A model generated the notes under the pieces. The model did no database searches and had not been told where the DNA came from. It saw only the letters and a list, made by a program, of their open reading frames with translations. From Clostridia bacterium (GTDB lineage Bacteria; Bacillota; Clostridia; Saccharofermentanales; Saccharofermentanaceae): a stretch of 39,483 bases of DNA. Below, one piece after another: positions 33,347 to 39,483 of the stretch. The DNA lies in NCBI GenBank assembly GCA_024403735.1, contig JAKSRG010000029.1, positions 1 through 39,483 of the forward strand, read 5' to 3'. Each line of letters opens with the position of its first letter. Position 1 is the first letter of the stretch. The translations under genes and the position numbers were made by a program.

Positions 33347-33877
33347 TTAGATACTAAGTCCCATCTTGTATGCCTGCTCTACGTAGTCTGTCTTATCAAG
33401 ATCTTCTGGAACTGAGCACTCCATAGCATTCAAAATGCCTGCATCATTCCACTCAAGCCAGTCTACAAAAGCCAAATAAGATGCATTAATAGCTTCTGTC
33501 TTCTTGTCATCTGACATCGCTGTGATAAAGAATGTCTTCTGCCCTCTTCTAATCTTCTGTTCAATTCCGTAATATCTATCAATCACGGTCTTAAGCTGAG
33601 CACAAATTCCATAGTAATAAACTGGTGTCGCATATACTATGCAATCACTAGTAGCGAGTTCATCACCAATCTTAACCATGTCGTCATCGAAAACACACGC
33701 AGAACCATCAGTTTCCTGACACTTATTACAAGCGATGCAAGGATGAATATTCATAAACGCAGTATCAAATCTTACTACTTCATGGCCTGCTTCCTTTGCT
33801 CCCTTAATAAAACTATCAACAAGCTTTGCTGTTGTTCCATTCTTATGTGGACTACCTGATAAAACTACAACCTTCAT
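33347..33877 (-). CDS. NADPH-dependent FMN reductase/flavodoxin-fold protein
   Basis: The 176-residue protein has the flavodoxin-like FMN-binding N-terminus VVVLSGSPHKNGTTAKLV, a CIACNKCQ segment typical of iron-sulfur flavoprotein-like reductases and the ATPVYYYGICAQLKTVIDR loop seen in this NADPH-dependent FMN reductase family. With only these cysteines plus one later, an Fe-S cluster is uncertain. Start 33877 (MKVVVLSG) is chosen since GGAGGT lies seven bases upstream; an ATG at 33892 overlaps the stop codon of the gene before it (TAATG) but coincides with that ribosome site. It is translationally close to the membrane-anchored unknown protein upstream and shares its transcript. Confidence 0.88.
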   Translation of the reverse strand: MKVVVLSGSPHKNGTTAKLVDSFIKGAKEAGHEVVRFDTAFMNIHPCIACNKCQETDGSACVFDDDMVKIGDELATSDCIVYATPVYYYGICAQLKTVIDRYYGIEQKIRRGQKTFFITAMSDDKKTEAINASYLAFVDWLEWNDAGILNAMECSVPEDLDKTDYVEQAYKMGLSI

Positions 33878-33891
33878 TTCTATTACCTCCA

Positions 33892-34503
33892 TTAGTCGTA
33901 AACCATATCTGTGCCTCTGCCAGATACATAATAAAAGATCTCTGTAAACATCTGAAGCTCACCATTCATCTTCTCGCTCTTATGTTCACTTACAGTAACT
34001 GTAAGATCATAATCCTGTCCTACGAACTTCTCTGTAAAATATACGTGAGACTGTGTAAATGTTGTCTTACGAACATATGGGCTAAGAAGTCCAGAACTAT
34101 ATTCTTTCTCAATCGTAGCAATATCCGTATTAGTTGATACGCCTTCAGGGAACTTAACGAATTCACCTGGATATTCATCTTCTACATAATAGATATCTCT
34201 ACTTATAACCTTAATTCCAGTAATCTCATCACCAGAAATAAACACTTCCAGTTGTCCCCACTCGAGGTCCTTACCTTCAACGGCATGGAAGCCAAAATTT
34301 TGTAACTCGTCAGATACTGTTAAGCCAGTCTTAGCTTCGAACTCCTCTACACTAAGCGGAAGCGATATCTCTTTGCCATCAATAACAACAATTCCTGTGT
34401 CCCAGGGTCTATTAAAATATGCCATTGCATAATTGATACCAATAAAAGCCACAGCAAGTACTACAACTAACAGTAATCCAAGAAATATATTTCTTTTCTT
34501 CAT
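33892..34503 (-). CDS. Membrane-anchored extracytoplasmic protein of unknown function
   Basis: The 203-residue protein has one N-terminal membrane helix (NIFLGLLLVVVLAVAFIGINYAMAYF, in two short stretches about 5-30) and an extracytoplasmic beta-rich domain containing GIVVIDGKEISLPLSVEEFEAKTG. This opening resembles a domain seen in other small Firmicutes surface proteins, but no named family is claimed. AGAGGGA stands before the ATG. It is the first gene of a two-gene unit with the FMN reductase. No cysteine lipobox is present. Confidence 0.75.
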   Translation of the reverse strand: MKKRNIFLGLLLVVVLAVAFIGINYAMAYFNRPWDTGIVVIDGKEISLPLSVEEFEAKTGLTVSDELQNFGFHAVEGKDLEWGQLEVFISGDEITGIKVISRDIYYVEDEYPGEFVKFPEGVSTNTDIATIEKEYSSGLLSPYVRKTTFTQSHVYFTEKFVGQDYDLTVTVSEHKSEKMNGELQMFTEIFYYVSGRGTDMVYD

Positions 34504-34567
34504 AGCAAAATCCCTCTATCTAGAACCTATTCACGTAAATAAGTATATTACTTTTTACTCAAAACAA

Positions 34568-34596
34568 AACTGGCCACCTCAATAAGGTAACCAGTT
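34568..34596 (-). terminator. Terminator of the nrdDG operon
   Basis: AACTGG pairs with CCAGTT and, after a 2-base internal loop, ACCT with AGGT; on the minus strand TTTTGTTTTG follows. It lies about 20 bases after nrdG. Confidence 0.85.
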
Positions 34597-34616
34597 CAAA
34601 ATTAAAATCAAATTAA

Positions 34617-35156
34617 TTAGTTTGTTGCAAGACTATCGTCCCAAAGAACCACCTTGCCAGCTTCACGTGTCTTATTCATATCGATGACACGCTGATTGGA
34701 AGATCCTCTGAACTTAAGTCTGATATCTTTCTTAGCTAGTTCAAATCTTCCATCTACAAGGATATCAACAAGAGACAATATCTCTTCTGTTACTTCACAG
34801 TTAGGGTGACTACCTGGAACTAAAAGCTCGTCATCGTAACGGAACCCTGTAAAAATCCAAAGATCCTTATTAGGATACATCTCTCTAAAACGCTTAAGGA
34901 ATGGGAGAAGTGCTCTCTGGTTCTCTGGCTCAAAAGGTTCACCACCTAGCACCGTGAGGCCATGAATGTAATATGGCTCCAGGCACTTCAGTACATAATC
35001 TTCTGTCTCTTTTGTGAATGGTTCGCCATAATCGAAATTCCATGTCTCAGGTTGAAAACAACCTTCACATCTATTAGTGCAACCTGATACGAACACAGTA
35101 ACTCGTGTGCCTATACCATCAGCAATATCGAATTCTTTTATAGCAGCATAATTCAT
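34617..35156 (-). CDS. nrdG: Anaerobic ribonucleoside-triphosphate reductase activating protein
   Basis: NrdG is the radical-SAM activase that installs the glycyl radical on NrdD. The 179-residue protein has the cluster motif C26-x3-C30-x2-C33 (SGCTNRCEGC) and the GGEP motif (VLGGEPFEPEN), with a short C-terminus normal for the family. It follows nrdD by 9 bases. The ribosome site before its ATG is weak, so coupling to nrdD translation is likely. A terminator follows. Confidence 0.96.
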   Translation of the reverse strand: MNYAAIKEFDIADGIGTRVTVFVSGCTNRCEGCFQPETWNFDYGEPFTKETEDYVLKCLEPYYIHGLTVLGGEPFEPENQRALLPFLKRFREMYPNKDLWIFTGFRYDDELLVPGSHPNCEVTEEILSLVDILVDGRFELAKKDIRLKFRGSSNQRVIDMNKTREAGKVVLWDDSLATN

Positions 35157-35165
35157 AATAATTTA

Positions 35166-37349
35166 TTAGAGGTGGAGTACTCTCTCTCTAATCTCCTGTG
35201 TACGACCTTGATTCCAGAACTGTGTTCCGATATATCCGCATGTACGTCTTGCTACATTGAGCTTAGCCTGGTCTCTGTTACCGCAGTGTGGGCACTCCCA
35301 AATAAGCTTACCGTCGTCTTCCTTAATCTGGATCTCTCCATCATAACCGCACTCCTGGCAGTAGTCAGACTTAGTATTGAGCTCAGCGTACATGATGTTC
35401 TCATAGATAAATGCCATGACATCCATAACAGCATCAATATTATTCTGCATATCAGGAACCTCAACGTAGCTGATAGCACCACCTGGTGAAAGCTTCTGGA
35501 ACTTTGACTCAAGTGCGAGCTTCTTGAATGCATCGATTGGCTCTGTTACATGAACATGGTATGAATTTGTGATGTAGTTCTTATCTGTTACACCCTTGAT
35601 GATGCCAAATCTTCTCTGAAGAGCCTTAGAGAACTTATATGTTGTTGACTCAAGTGGTGTTCCGTAAAGTGAATAATCGATATTCTCTTCATCCTTCCAC
35701 TTAGCACAAGCATCGTTCAAAGCCTGCATAACACGGAGACCAAATGCCTCACCTTCAGCTTCTGTAAGCTTCTTACCTGTTACTTCATATACACACTCCC
35801 AAAGACCAGCATAGCCGAGTGAAAGAGTTGAATATCCACCATAGAGGAGCTTAGTAATTGGCTCACCCTTCTCAAGACGAGCAAGTGCACCATACTGCCA
35901 GAGGATTGGAGCTGCATCAGAAAGTGTACCAACCAATCTATCGTGACGACAACGAAGTGCCTTGTGACAAAGTTCAAGTCTCTCATCGAGGATCTTCCAG
36001 AACTTCTCTTCATTACGTGTCTCAAGACAAGCAGAACAAGCAACATCAACGAGGTTAATTGTTACAACACCCTGGTTAAATCTACCATAGTACTTAGGCT
36101 TGTTATTCTCGTCTACATATGTTGTAAGGAATGATCTACAACCCATACATGTATAGCAGTGACCTTCACCATTCTTATCAACCTTGAGTTCGAGCATTAC
36201 CTTCTCAGAGATATAGTCTGGAACCATTCTCTTAGCTGTACACTTAGCAGCAAGTCTTGTGAGGTAATAATACTGAGAATCAGGCTTGATGTTATCTTCT
36301 TCAAGAACATAAATAAGCTTAGGGAATGCAGGTGTTACATATACACCAGCTTCATTCTTAACGCCCTGAATACGCTGCTTAAGAACCTCTTCAATAATCA
36401 TTGCAAGATCCTTCTTAAGCTGTGGATCCTTAGCCTCGTTAAGATACATAAATACAGTAACGAATGGAGCCTGACCGTTAGTTGTAAGGAGTGTAACTAC
36501 CTGATACTGAATAGTCTGAACACCACGCTCAATCTCATCACGAAGTCTCTTCTCAACGAGCTCTGTTGTCTTCTCCTCTGAGAGTTCAACACCGATATCT
36601 TCCATTTCCTTGTTAACGATCTTTCTGATCTTCTCACGAGAAATCTGAACAAATGGAGCTAAGTGTGTAAGAGAGATTGACTGTCCACCGTACTGGTTAG
36701 AAGCAACCTGAGCAATAATCTGAGTTGCAATATTACAAGCTGTAGAGAAACTATGTGGCTTCTCAATCATTGTACCTGAGATAACTGTACCGTTCTGGAG
36801 CATATCCTCAAGGTTAACGAGATCGCAGTTATGCATGTGCTGAGCAAAGTAGTCACTATCGTGGAAGTGGATAATACCCTGCTTATGAGCTTCAACAATC
36901 TCTTCAGGGAGAAGGATTCTGTTAGTGATATCCTTTGATACCTCACCTGCCATATAGTCACGCTGTACGCTGTTAACTGTAGGATTCTTATTAGAATTCT
37001 CCTGCTTAAGTTCCTCGTTATTGCACTCGATGAGTGTGAGGATACTGTCATCAGTAGTATTAGACTGACGAACGAGAGTTCTAGTATAACGATATGTAAT
37101 ATAAAGCTTAGCTACTTCATATGCACCATGAGCCATAATCTGCTTCTCAACGAGATCCTGGATCTCTTCTACTGAGAGTGCGCGACTAACCTTCTCACAC
37201 TGCTTCTCAACAGAATCTGCGATTCTCTTGATCTGAGTAGTTGTCATTCTCTCACTCTCTTTAGCAGCATTGTTAGCCTTAGTTACAGCATTAACAATCT
37301 TTGTAATATCAAAATCAACTTCCGTCTTATTACGTTTGATAATCTTCAT
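35166..37349 (-). CDS. nrdD: Anaerobic (class III) ribonucleoside-triphosphate reductase
   Basis: The 727-residue enzyme makes deoxynucleotides under strict anaerobiosis using formate and a glycyl radical. It opens with an ATP-cone (about 1-90: MKIIKRNKTEVDFDITKI) for allosteric control, then the catalytic barrel with PHSFSTACNIATQI and the CYTCMGCRSFL loop. A zinc ribbon is formed by C664, C667, C686 and C689, and the C-terminal RRTCGYIG carries the radical glycine at G705. GGGGG precedes the ATG. It is first of the nrdD-nrdG operon, transcribed from an NrdR-box promoter at 37500-37551. Confidence 0.98.
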   Translation of the reverse strand: MKIIKRNKTEVDFDITKIVNAVTKANNAAKESERMTTTQIKRIADSVEKQCEKVSRALSVEEIQDLVEKQIMAHGAYEVAKLYITYRYTRTLVRQSNTTDDSILTLIECNNEELKQENSNKNPTVNSVQRDYMAGEVSKDITNRILLPEEIVEAHKQGIIHFHDSDYFAQHMHNCDLVNLEDMLQNGTVISGTMIEKPHSFSTACNIATQIIAQVASNQYGGQSISLTHLAPFVQISREKIRKIVNKEMEDIGVELSEEKTTELVEKRLRDEIERGVQTIQYQVVTLLTTNGQAPFVTVFMYLNEAKDPQLKKDLAMIIEEVLKQRIQGVKNEAGVYVTPAFPKLIYVLEEDNIKPDSQYYYLTRLAAKCTAKRMVPDYISEKVMLELKVDKNGEGHCYTCMGCRSFLTTYVDENNKPKYYGRFNQGVVTINLVDVACSACLETRNEEKFWKILDERLELCHKALRCRHDRLVGTLSDAAPILWQYGALARLEKGEPITKLLYGGYSTLSLGYAGLWECVYEVTGKKLTEAEGEAFGLRVMQALNDACAKWKDEENIDYSLYGTPLESTTYKFSKALQRRFGIIKGVTDKNYITNSYHVHVTEPIDAFKKLALESKFQKLSPGGAISYVEVPDMQNNIDAVMDVMAFIYENIMYAELNTKSDYCQECGYDGEIQIKEDDGKLIWECPHCGNRDQAKLNVARRTCGYIGTQFWNQGRTQEIRERVLHL

Positions 37350-37385
37350 AGTGCCCCCGACCTATACTTCAAAAAATACTCGATA

Positions 37386-37414
37386 ATTGTAGCAATGTTA
37401 CATGAACGTTACAA
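37386..37414 (-). promoter_or_regulatory. Proximal promoter candidate of nrdD
   Basis: On the minus strand TTGTAA (37409-37414) and TACAAT (37386-37391) are 17 bases apart, 36 bases before the nrdD start codon. No NrdR box overlaps it, so it could give basal expression. Confidence 0.5.
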
Positions 37415-37499
37415 CCACATAATTTTGGTATTTAATACAAAAAATTTCACGGATTTTCTGTCTTTTTGTCAAAAAACTTAGACACCGTGTGCCTTAATC

Positions 37500-37551
37500 A
37501 TAATAACTATATATAGTGGTCATGTCAATGCATGGCTACTATATTTAGTGT
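37500..37551 (-). promoter_or_regulatory. NrdR-controlled promoter of nrdDG with two NrdR boxes
   Basis: On the minus strand TTGACA (37523-37528) and TATTAT (37500-37505) are 17 bases apart. Box 1 has the perfect palindrome ACTATATATAGT (37506-37517) lying entirely in the spacer; box 2 is ACTATATTTAGT (37538-37549) upstream of the -35. Their centres are 32 bases apart, about three helical turns, and both fit the published NrdR consensus core CwATATaTwG (box 2 with one mismatch). NrdR represses ribonucleotide reductase genes when dATP is high. No nrdR gene is in the window. Confidence 0.82.
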
Positions 37552-37574
37552 TACATTTTTATTTTACCACTTTG

Positions 37575-37763
37575 GCGCTTCCATTAATGGGACAGTTCAA
37601 AACTATAATACCGGGCTAAGCCCTGCGGCGCAGTAGATTGCCCAAATCAGGGCATTTTGAACTTAGTTTTAGCCTGGATTTTTTGAGGTCTGTTATCTGT
37701 TTGTAATGTGTTTTCGAGCTGGTCAAAAGATCAGAATTAGGTATATGACTGTCCCAGTAGCGC
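37575..37763. mobile_element. MITE-like non-coding palindromic element
   Basis: Ends carry TGGGACAGT (37588-37596) and its inverted copy ACTGTCCCA (37748-37756), with matching GCGCT/AGCGC farther out (37575-37579, 37759-37763). Inside, AGTTCAAAA (37594-37602) pairs with TTTTGAACT (37655-37663) around small GGGCT/AGCCC and TGCCC/GGGCA hairpins. It has no open frame of note. The composition (several GC-rich blocks) differs from the flanking AT-rich DNA. No flanking target duplication was identified, and family assignment is not possible by eye. Confidence 0.5.
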
Positions 37764-37845
37764 TCCCCTATATTTAGTTTCTATATGTAAGTGCCTGTAA
37801 ATATCTCGTGTCGTGTTTTGGTAAGTTTTCTTCCTCTTTCAGCAT

Positions 37846-37874
37846 TTGACACCCATTACGTAAGGTGTTATAAA
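37846..37874 (+). promoter_or_regulatory. Promoter of ilvA
   Basis: Consensus TTGACA (37846-37851) and TATAAA (37869-37874) 17 bases apart, giving a start near 37881, just before the T-box leader. Confidence 0.85.
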
Positions 37875-37884
37875 TTTTGTACAA

Positions 37885-38151
37885 AAGCTGTGACGAAGAC
37901 GGCTGATTTGTAATTCTCTATAGAGAGCTGGGGATGGTGGAAGCCTGGCGACGAACCAAATCTAATGCCTATCACTTCTGAGCTGGGGTCCTGAAATAGC
38001 AGTAGGGGTTCACGTGCATGCTACGTTAGTGCATAGAGATTGTTGGATCTCGATAAGTGGCGGTTAACAACGCAATTTGAGTGGTACCGCGAGTGGTTAG
38101 TATATTATTCCACCCGTCTCAAAGCTTTATAGTTTTGGGACGGGTGTTTTT
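37885..38151 (+). promoter_or_regulatory. T-box leader of ilvA, isoleucine (AUC) specifier
   Basis: The leader holds a Stem I (GGGGATGGTGG...GAACC), the candidate specifier ATC at 37971-37973 followed by ACTTCTGAGC, the conserved T-box GAGTGGTACCGCGAG (38079-38093) and a terminator at 38111-38146. AUC is an isoleucine codon, in line with ilvA being the first isoleucine-specific step. Uncharged tRNA-Ile should stabilise the antiterminator and allow transcription. Confidence 0.93.
38111..38151 (+). terminator. Regulatory terminator of the ilvA T-box
   Basis: CACCCGTC pairs with GACGGGTG, extended by C-G and AAA/TTT pairs after one T-G pair, followed by TTTTT at 38147-38151. Confidence 0.88.
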
Positions 38152-38180
38152 ATTAGTGTGAAGAACAAGGAGGACTTACA

Positions 38181-39383
38181 ATGCTTACATTAGATAAGGT
38201 ATTCGATGCACAGAAAACTCTCAAGGGAGTAGTTCGTGAGACACAGTGTGTAAAAACAAATGGAATTGCGCCAGACTGTGAGCTGTGGCTCAAGCCAGAG
38301 AACTTGCAGAACACTGGTTCATTCAAGCTCCGTGGTTCAGGATACAAGATTGCCATGCTCTCTGAAGAAGAGAAGAAAAAGGGCGTTATCGCTTGCTCTG
38401 CTGGTAACCATGCACAGGGCGTGGCACTCGCTGCGCAGAAGGCTGGAATTCACGCAGTAATCTGTCTCCCAGACAGTGCTCCTATCTCTAAGGTTGAGGC
38501 TACTAAGAGCTATGGCGCAGAAGTTTGCCTAGTTAATGGTGTATATGATGACGCTTATAAGAAGGCCTTAGAACTCCGTGACAGCATGGGTTACACTTTC
38601 GTTCATCCATTCGATGATGAGTATGTAATTGCTGGTCAGGGAACAATCGCCCTCGAGATCTTGAACGACCTCGATGATATTGATGCGATTATCGTACCAA
38701 TTGGTGGTGGCGGACTTATCTCTGGTATCGCATATACAATTAAGTCAATTCGTCCTTCTATTAAGGTATATGGTGTTCAGGCAGCTGGTGCTCCATCAAT
38801 GTTCAATTCTATTAACGATGGTCAGATTGAGACACTCCAGAGTGTAGCTACTGTTGCTGATGGTATCGCTGTTAAGCAGCCTGGTGAGAATACATTTAAG
38901 TATGTTAGCGAATATGTTGATGAGGTTGCTCTCGTTACTGAGGACGAGATCTGCTCAGCAATCTTGGCACTCATCGAGAAGCAGAAGATGATCGCTGAAG
39001 GTGCTGGCGCCGTTGCAGTTGCTGCTGCAATGTTCAACAAGTTCCCTATCAAGGGCAAGAAAGTTGTTAGCGTAGTATCTGGTGGTAACATCGACGTTAA
39101 CATCCTCTCTAGAATTATCAAGCGAGGTCTCATGAAGAGCGGTCGTGTTACTAGCCTCTTAATCGAGCTCATCGATAAGCCAGGTCAGCTCAAGGATGTA
39201 TCAAGAATTATCGCTGACTGTGGTGGTAACGTTACTTCTGTTCACCATGAGAGAGCTAGTGATACAGAGAATATCAACGGCTGCTACCTCAGAATTGCTA
39301 TGGAGACACGTGATTACGAACACGTTGAGCAGATTAAAAAAGCACTTATCAGCGAAGGCTTGAAGGTTGTAGAATCCAACTAA
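38181..39383 (+). CDS. ilvA: Threonine ammonia-lyase (threonine dehydratase)
   Basis: The 400-residue PLP enzyme deaminates threonine to 2-oxobutyrate. The Schiff-base lysine is K49 (NTGSFKLRG), with the phosphate-binding SAGNHAQG loop and the glycine loop IGGGGLISG. A single C-terminal ACT-like domain follows (about 325-400: LIELIDKPGQLKDVSRIIADCGG). This short form is shared by catabolic TdcB-like and biosynthetic enzymes; the isoleucine T-box leader in front supports a biosynthetic ilvA. AGGAGG stands eight bases before ATG. The gene is transcribed on its own, divergent from nrdDG. No intrinsic terminator is seen before the window ends. Confidence 0.95.
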   Translation: MLTLDKVFDAQKTLKGVVRETQCVKTNGIAPDCELWLKPENLQNTGSFKLRGSGYKIAMLSEEEKKKGVIACSAGNHAQGVALAAQKAGIHAVICLPDSAPISKVEATKSYGAEVCLVNGVYDDAYKKALELRDSMGYTFVHPFDDEYVIAGQGTIALEILNDLDDIDAIIVPIGGGGLISGIAYTIKSIRPSIKVYGVQAAGAPSMFNSINDGQIETLQSVATVADGIAVKQPGENTFKYVSEYVDEVALVTEDEICSAILALIEKQKMIAEGAGAVAVAAAMFNKFPIKGKKVVSVVSGGNIDVNILSRIIKRGLMKSGRVTSLLIELIDKPGQLKDVSRIIADCGGNVTSVHHERASDTENINGCYLRIAMETRDYEHVEQIKKALISEGLKVVESN

Positions 39384-39429
39384 GTCTGTTAGGTTGTTTT
39401 CGATAAAGTCAGATATAATTAAATAAACG

Positions 39430-39483
39430 CGTGAACGCTCCCCCACTTAGCTTCGCTAGAAGTTGGGGCTTCGTGAAGCCATA
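39430..39483 (-). mobile_element. Probable right end of an IS200/IS605 TnpB-type element (edge of window)
   Basis: Two adjacent hairpins: CCCC-ACTT-AGC against GCTAGAAGTTGGGG (39441-39468, with bulges) and GGCTTCGTGAAGCC (39467-39480). Read on the minus strand, this looks like the structured 3' end of a tnpB gene/omega-RNA region ending in AGTGGGGGAGCGTTCAC, and one frame there reads HEAPTSSEAKWGSVH, like TnpB C-termini I know. The element body would lie to the right of the window. The call rests on resemblance only. Confidence 0.5.

Larger units (their letters stand above)
37350..38180. other. Long intergenic region between divergent nrdD and ilvA
   Basis: 831 bases without a coding gene. 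It holds two nrdD promoters with two NrdR-type boxes (37386-37551), a MITE-like palindromic element (37575-37763), the ilvA promoter (37846-37874) and the ilvA T-box leader (about 37885-38151). Confidence 0.8.

Overview
The window looks like a piece of chromosome from a strictly anaerobic, low-GC Gram-positive bacterium of the class Clostridia, most plausibly a Lachnospiraceae member (Butyrivibrio, Pseudobutyrivibrio or Lachnospira type). Grounds: class III anaerobic ribonucleotide reductase as nrdDG, ATP-type PEP carboxykinase, T-box-controlled ilv genes, a DUF1846 protein, CarD, lipoproteins with Gram-positive lipoboxes, strong Shine-Dalgarno sites and sigma-A type promoters. The taxon is an inference; no rRNA gene is present. 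No phage, CRISPR array, tRNA or rRNA was seen. Most genes lie on the minus strand.

Layout. 1-90: a hairpin like an IS200/IS605 end, then a terminator. 110-2084: cytidylate kinase-like protein and SLC13/ArsB-type transporter (operon). 2213-3130: EamA/DMT transporter. 3216-4238: aldo/keto reductase with a ferredoxin domain. 4394-9706: a 1770-residue PAS/GGDEF/GGDEF/EAL/PAS cyclic-di-GMP protein. 9870-13201: TetR regulator and MacB-like ABC exporter (operon with a palindromic operator). 13455-15932: four tandem paralogous small lipoproteins of unknown function. 15933-16369: non-coding dyad repeats. 16370-23095: branched-chain amino acid genes ilvB-ilvN-ilvC-ilvD and an AAA+ ATPase overlapping ilvD, led by a T-box with a probable valine specifier. 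23238-24725: DUF1846 protein. 24869-27007: SseB-like protein and a membrane GGDEF protein with a degenerate active site (operon). 27120-28214: M28 peptidase lipoprotein. 28345-29958: pckA behind a structured leader. 30216-31662: CarD regulator and a second EamA transporter. 31941-33285: plus-strand cassette of two tiny membrane proteins and a PstS-like binding protein. 33347-34503: membrane-anchored unknown protein and an FMN reductase. 34617-37349: nrdD-nrdG behind an NrdR-box promoter. 37575-37763: MITE-like palindromic element. 37846-39383: T-box (Ile) and ilvA. 39430-39483: hairpins like the right end of a TnpB element.

How they work together. ilvA makes 2-oxobutyrate; IlvBN, IlvC and IlvD then carry both the valine and isoleucine branches. 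The two parts sit about 15 kb apart and appear to sense different tRNAs: tRNA-Ile for ilvA and, by alignment of the leaders, tRNA-Val for ilvB. Two c-di-GMP-type proteins suggest second-messenger signalling, one canonical and one probably degenerate. The nrd promoter carries two NrdR-type boxes, one inside the -35/-10 spacer.

Most unexpected observation: the 9-mer TGTTTTCGA (either strand) occurs 16 times by hand count, including 5 times in the small non-coding fraction, far above what base composition predicts.
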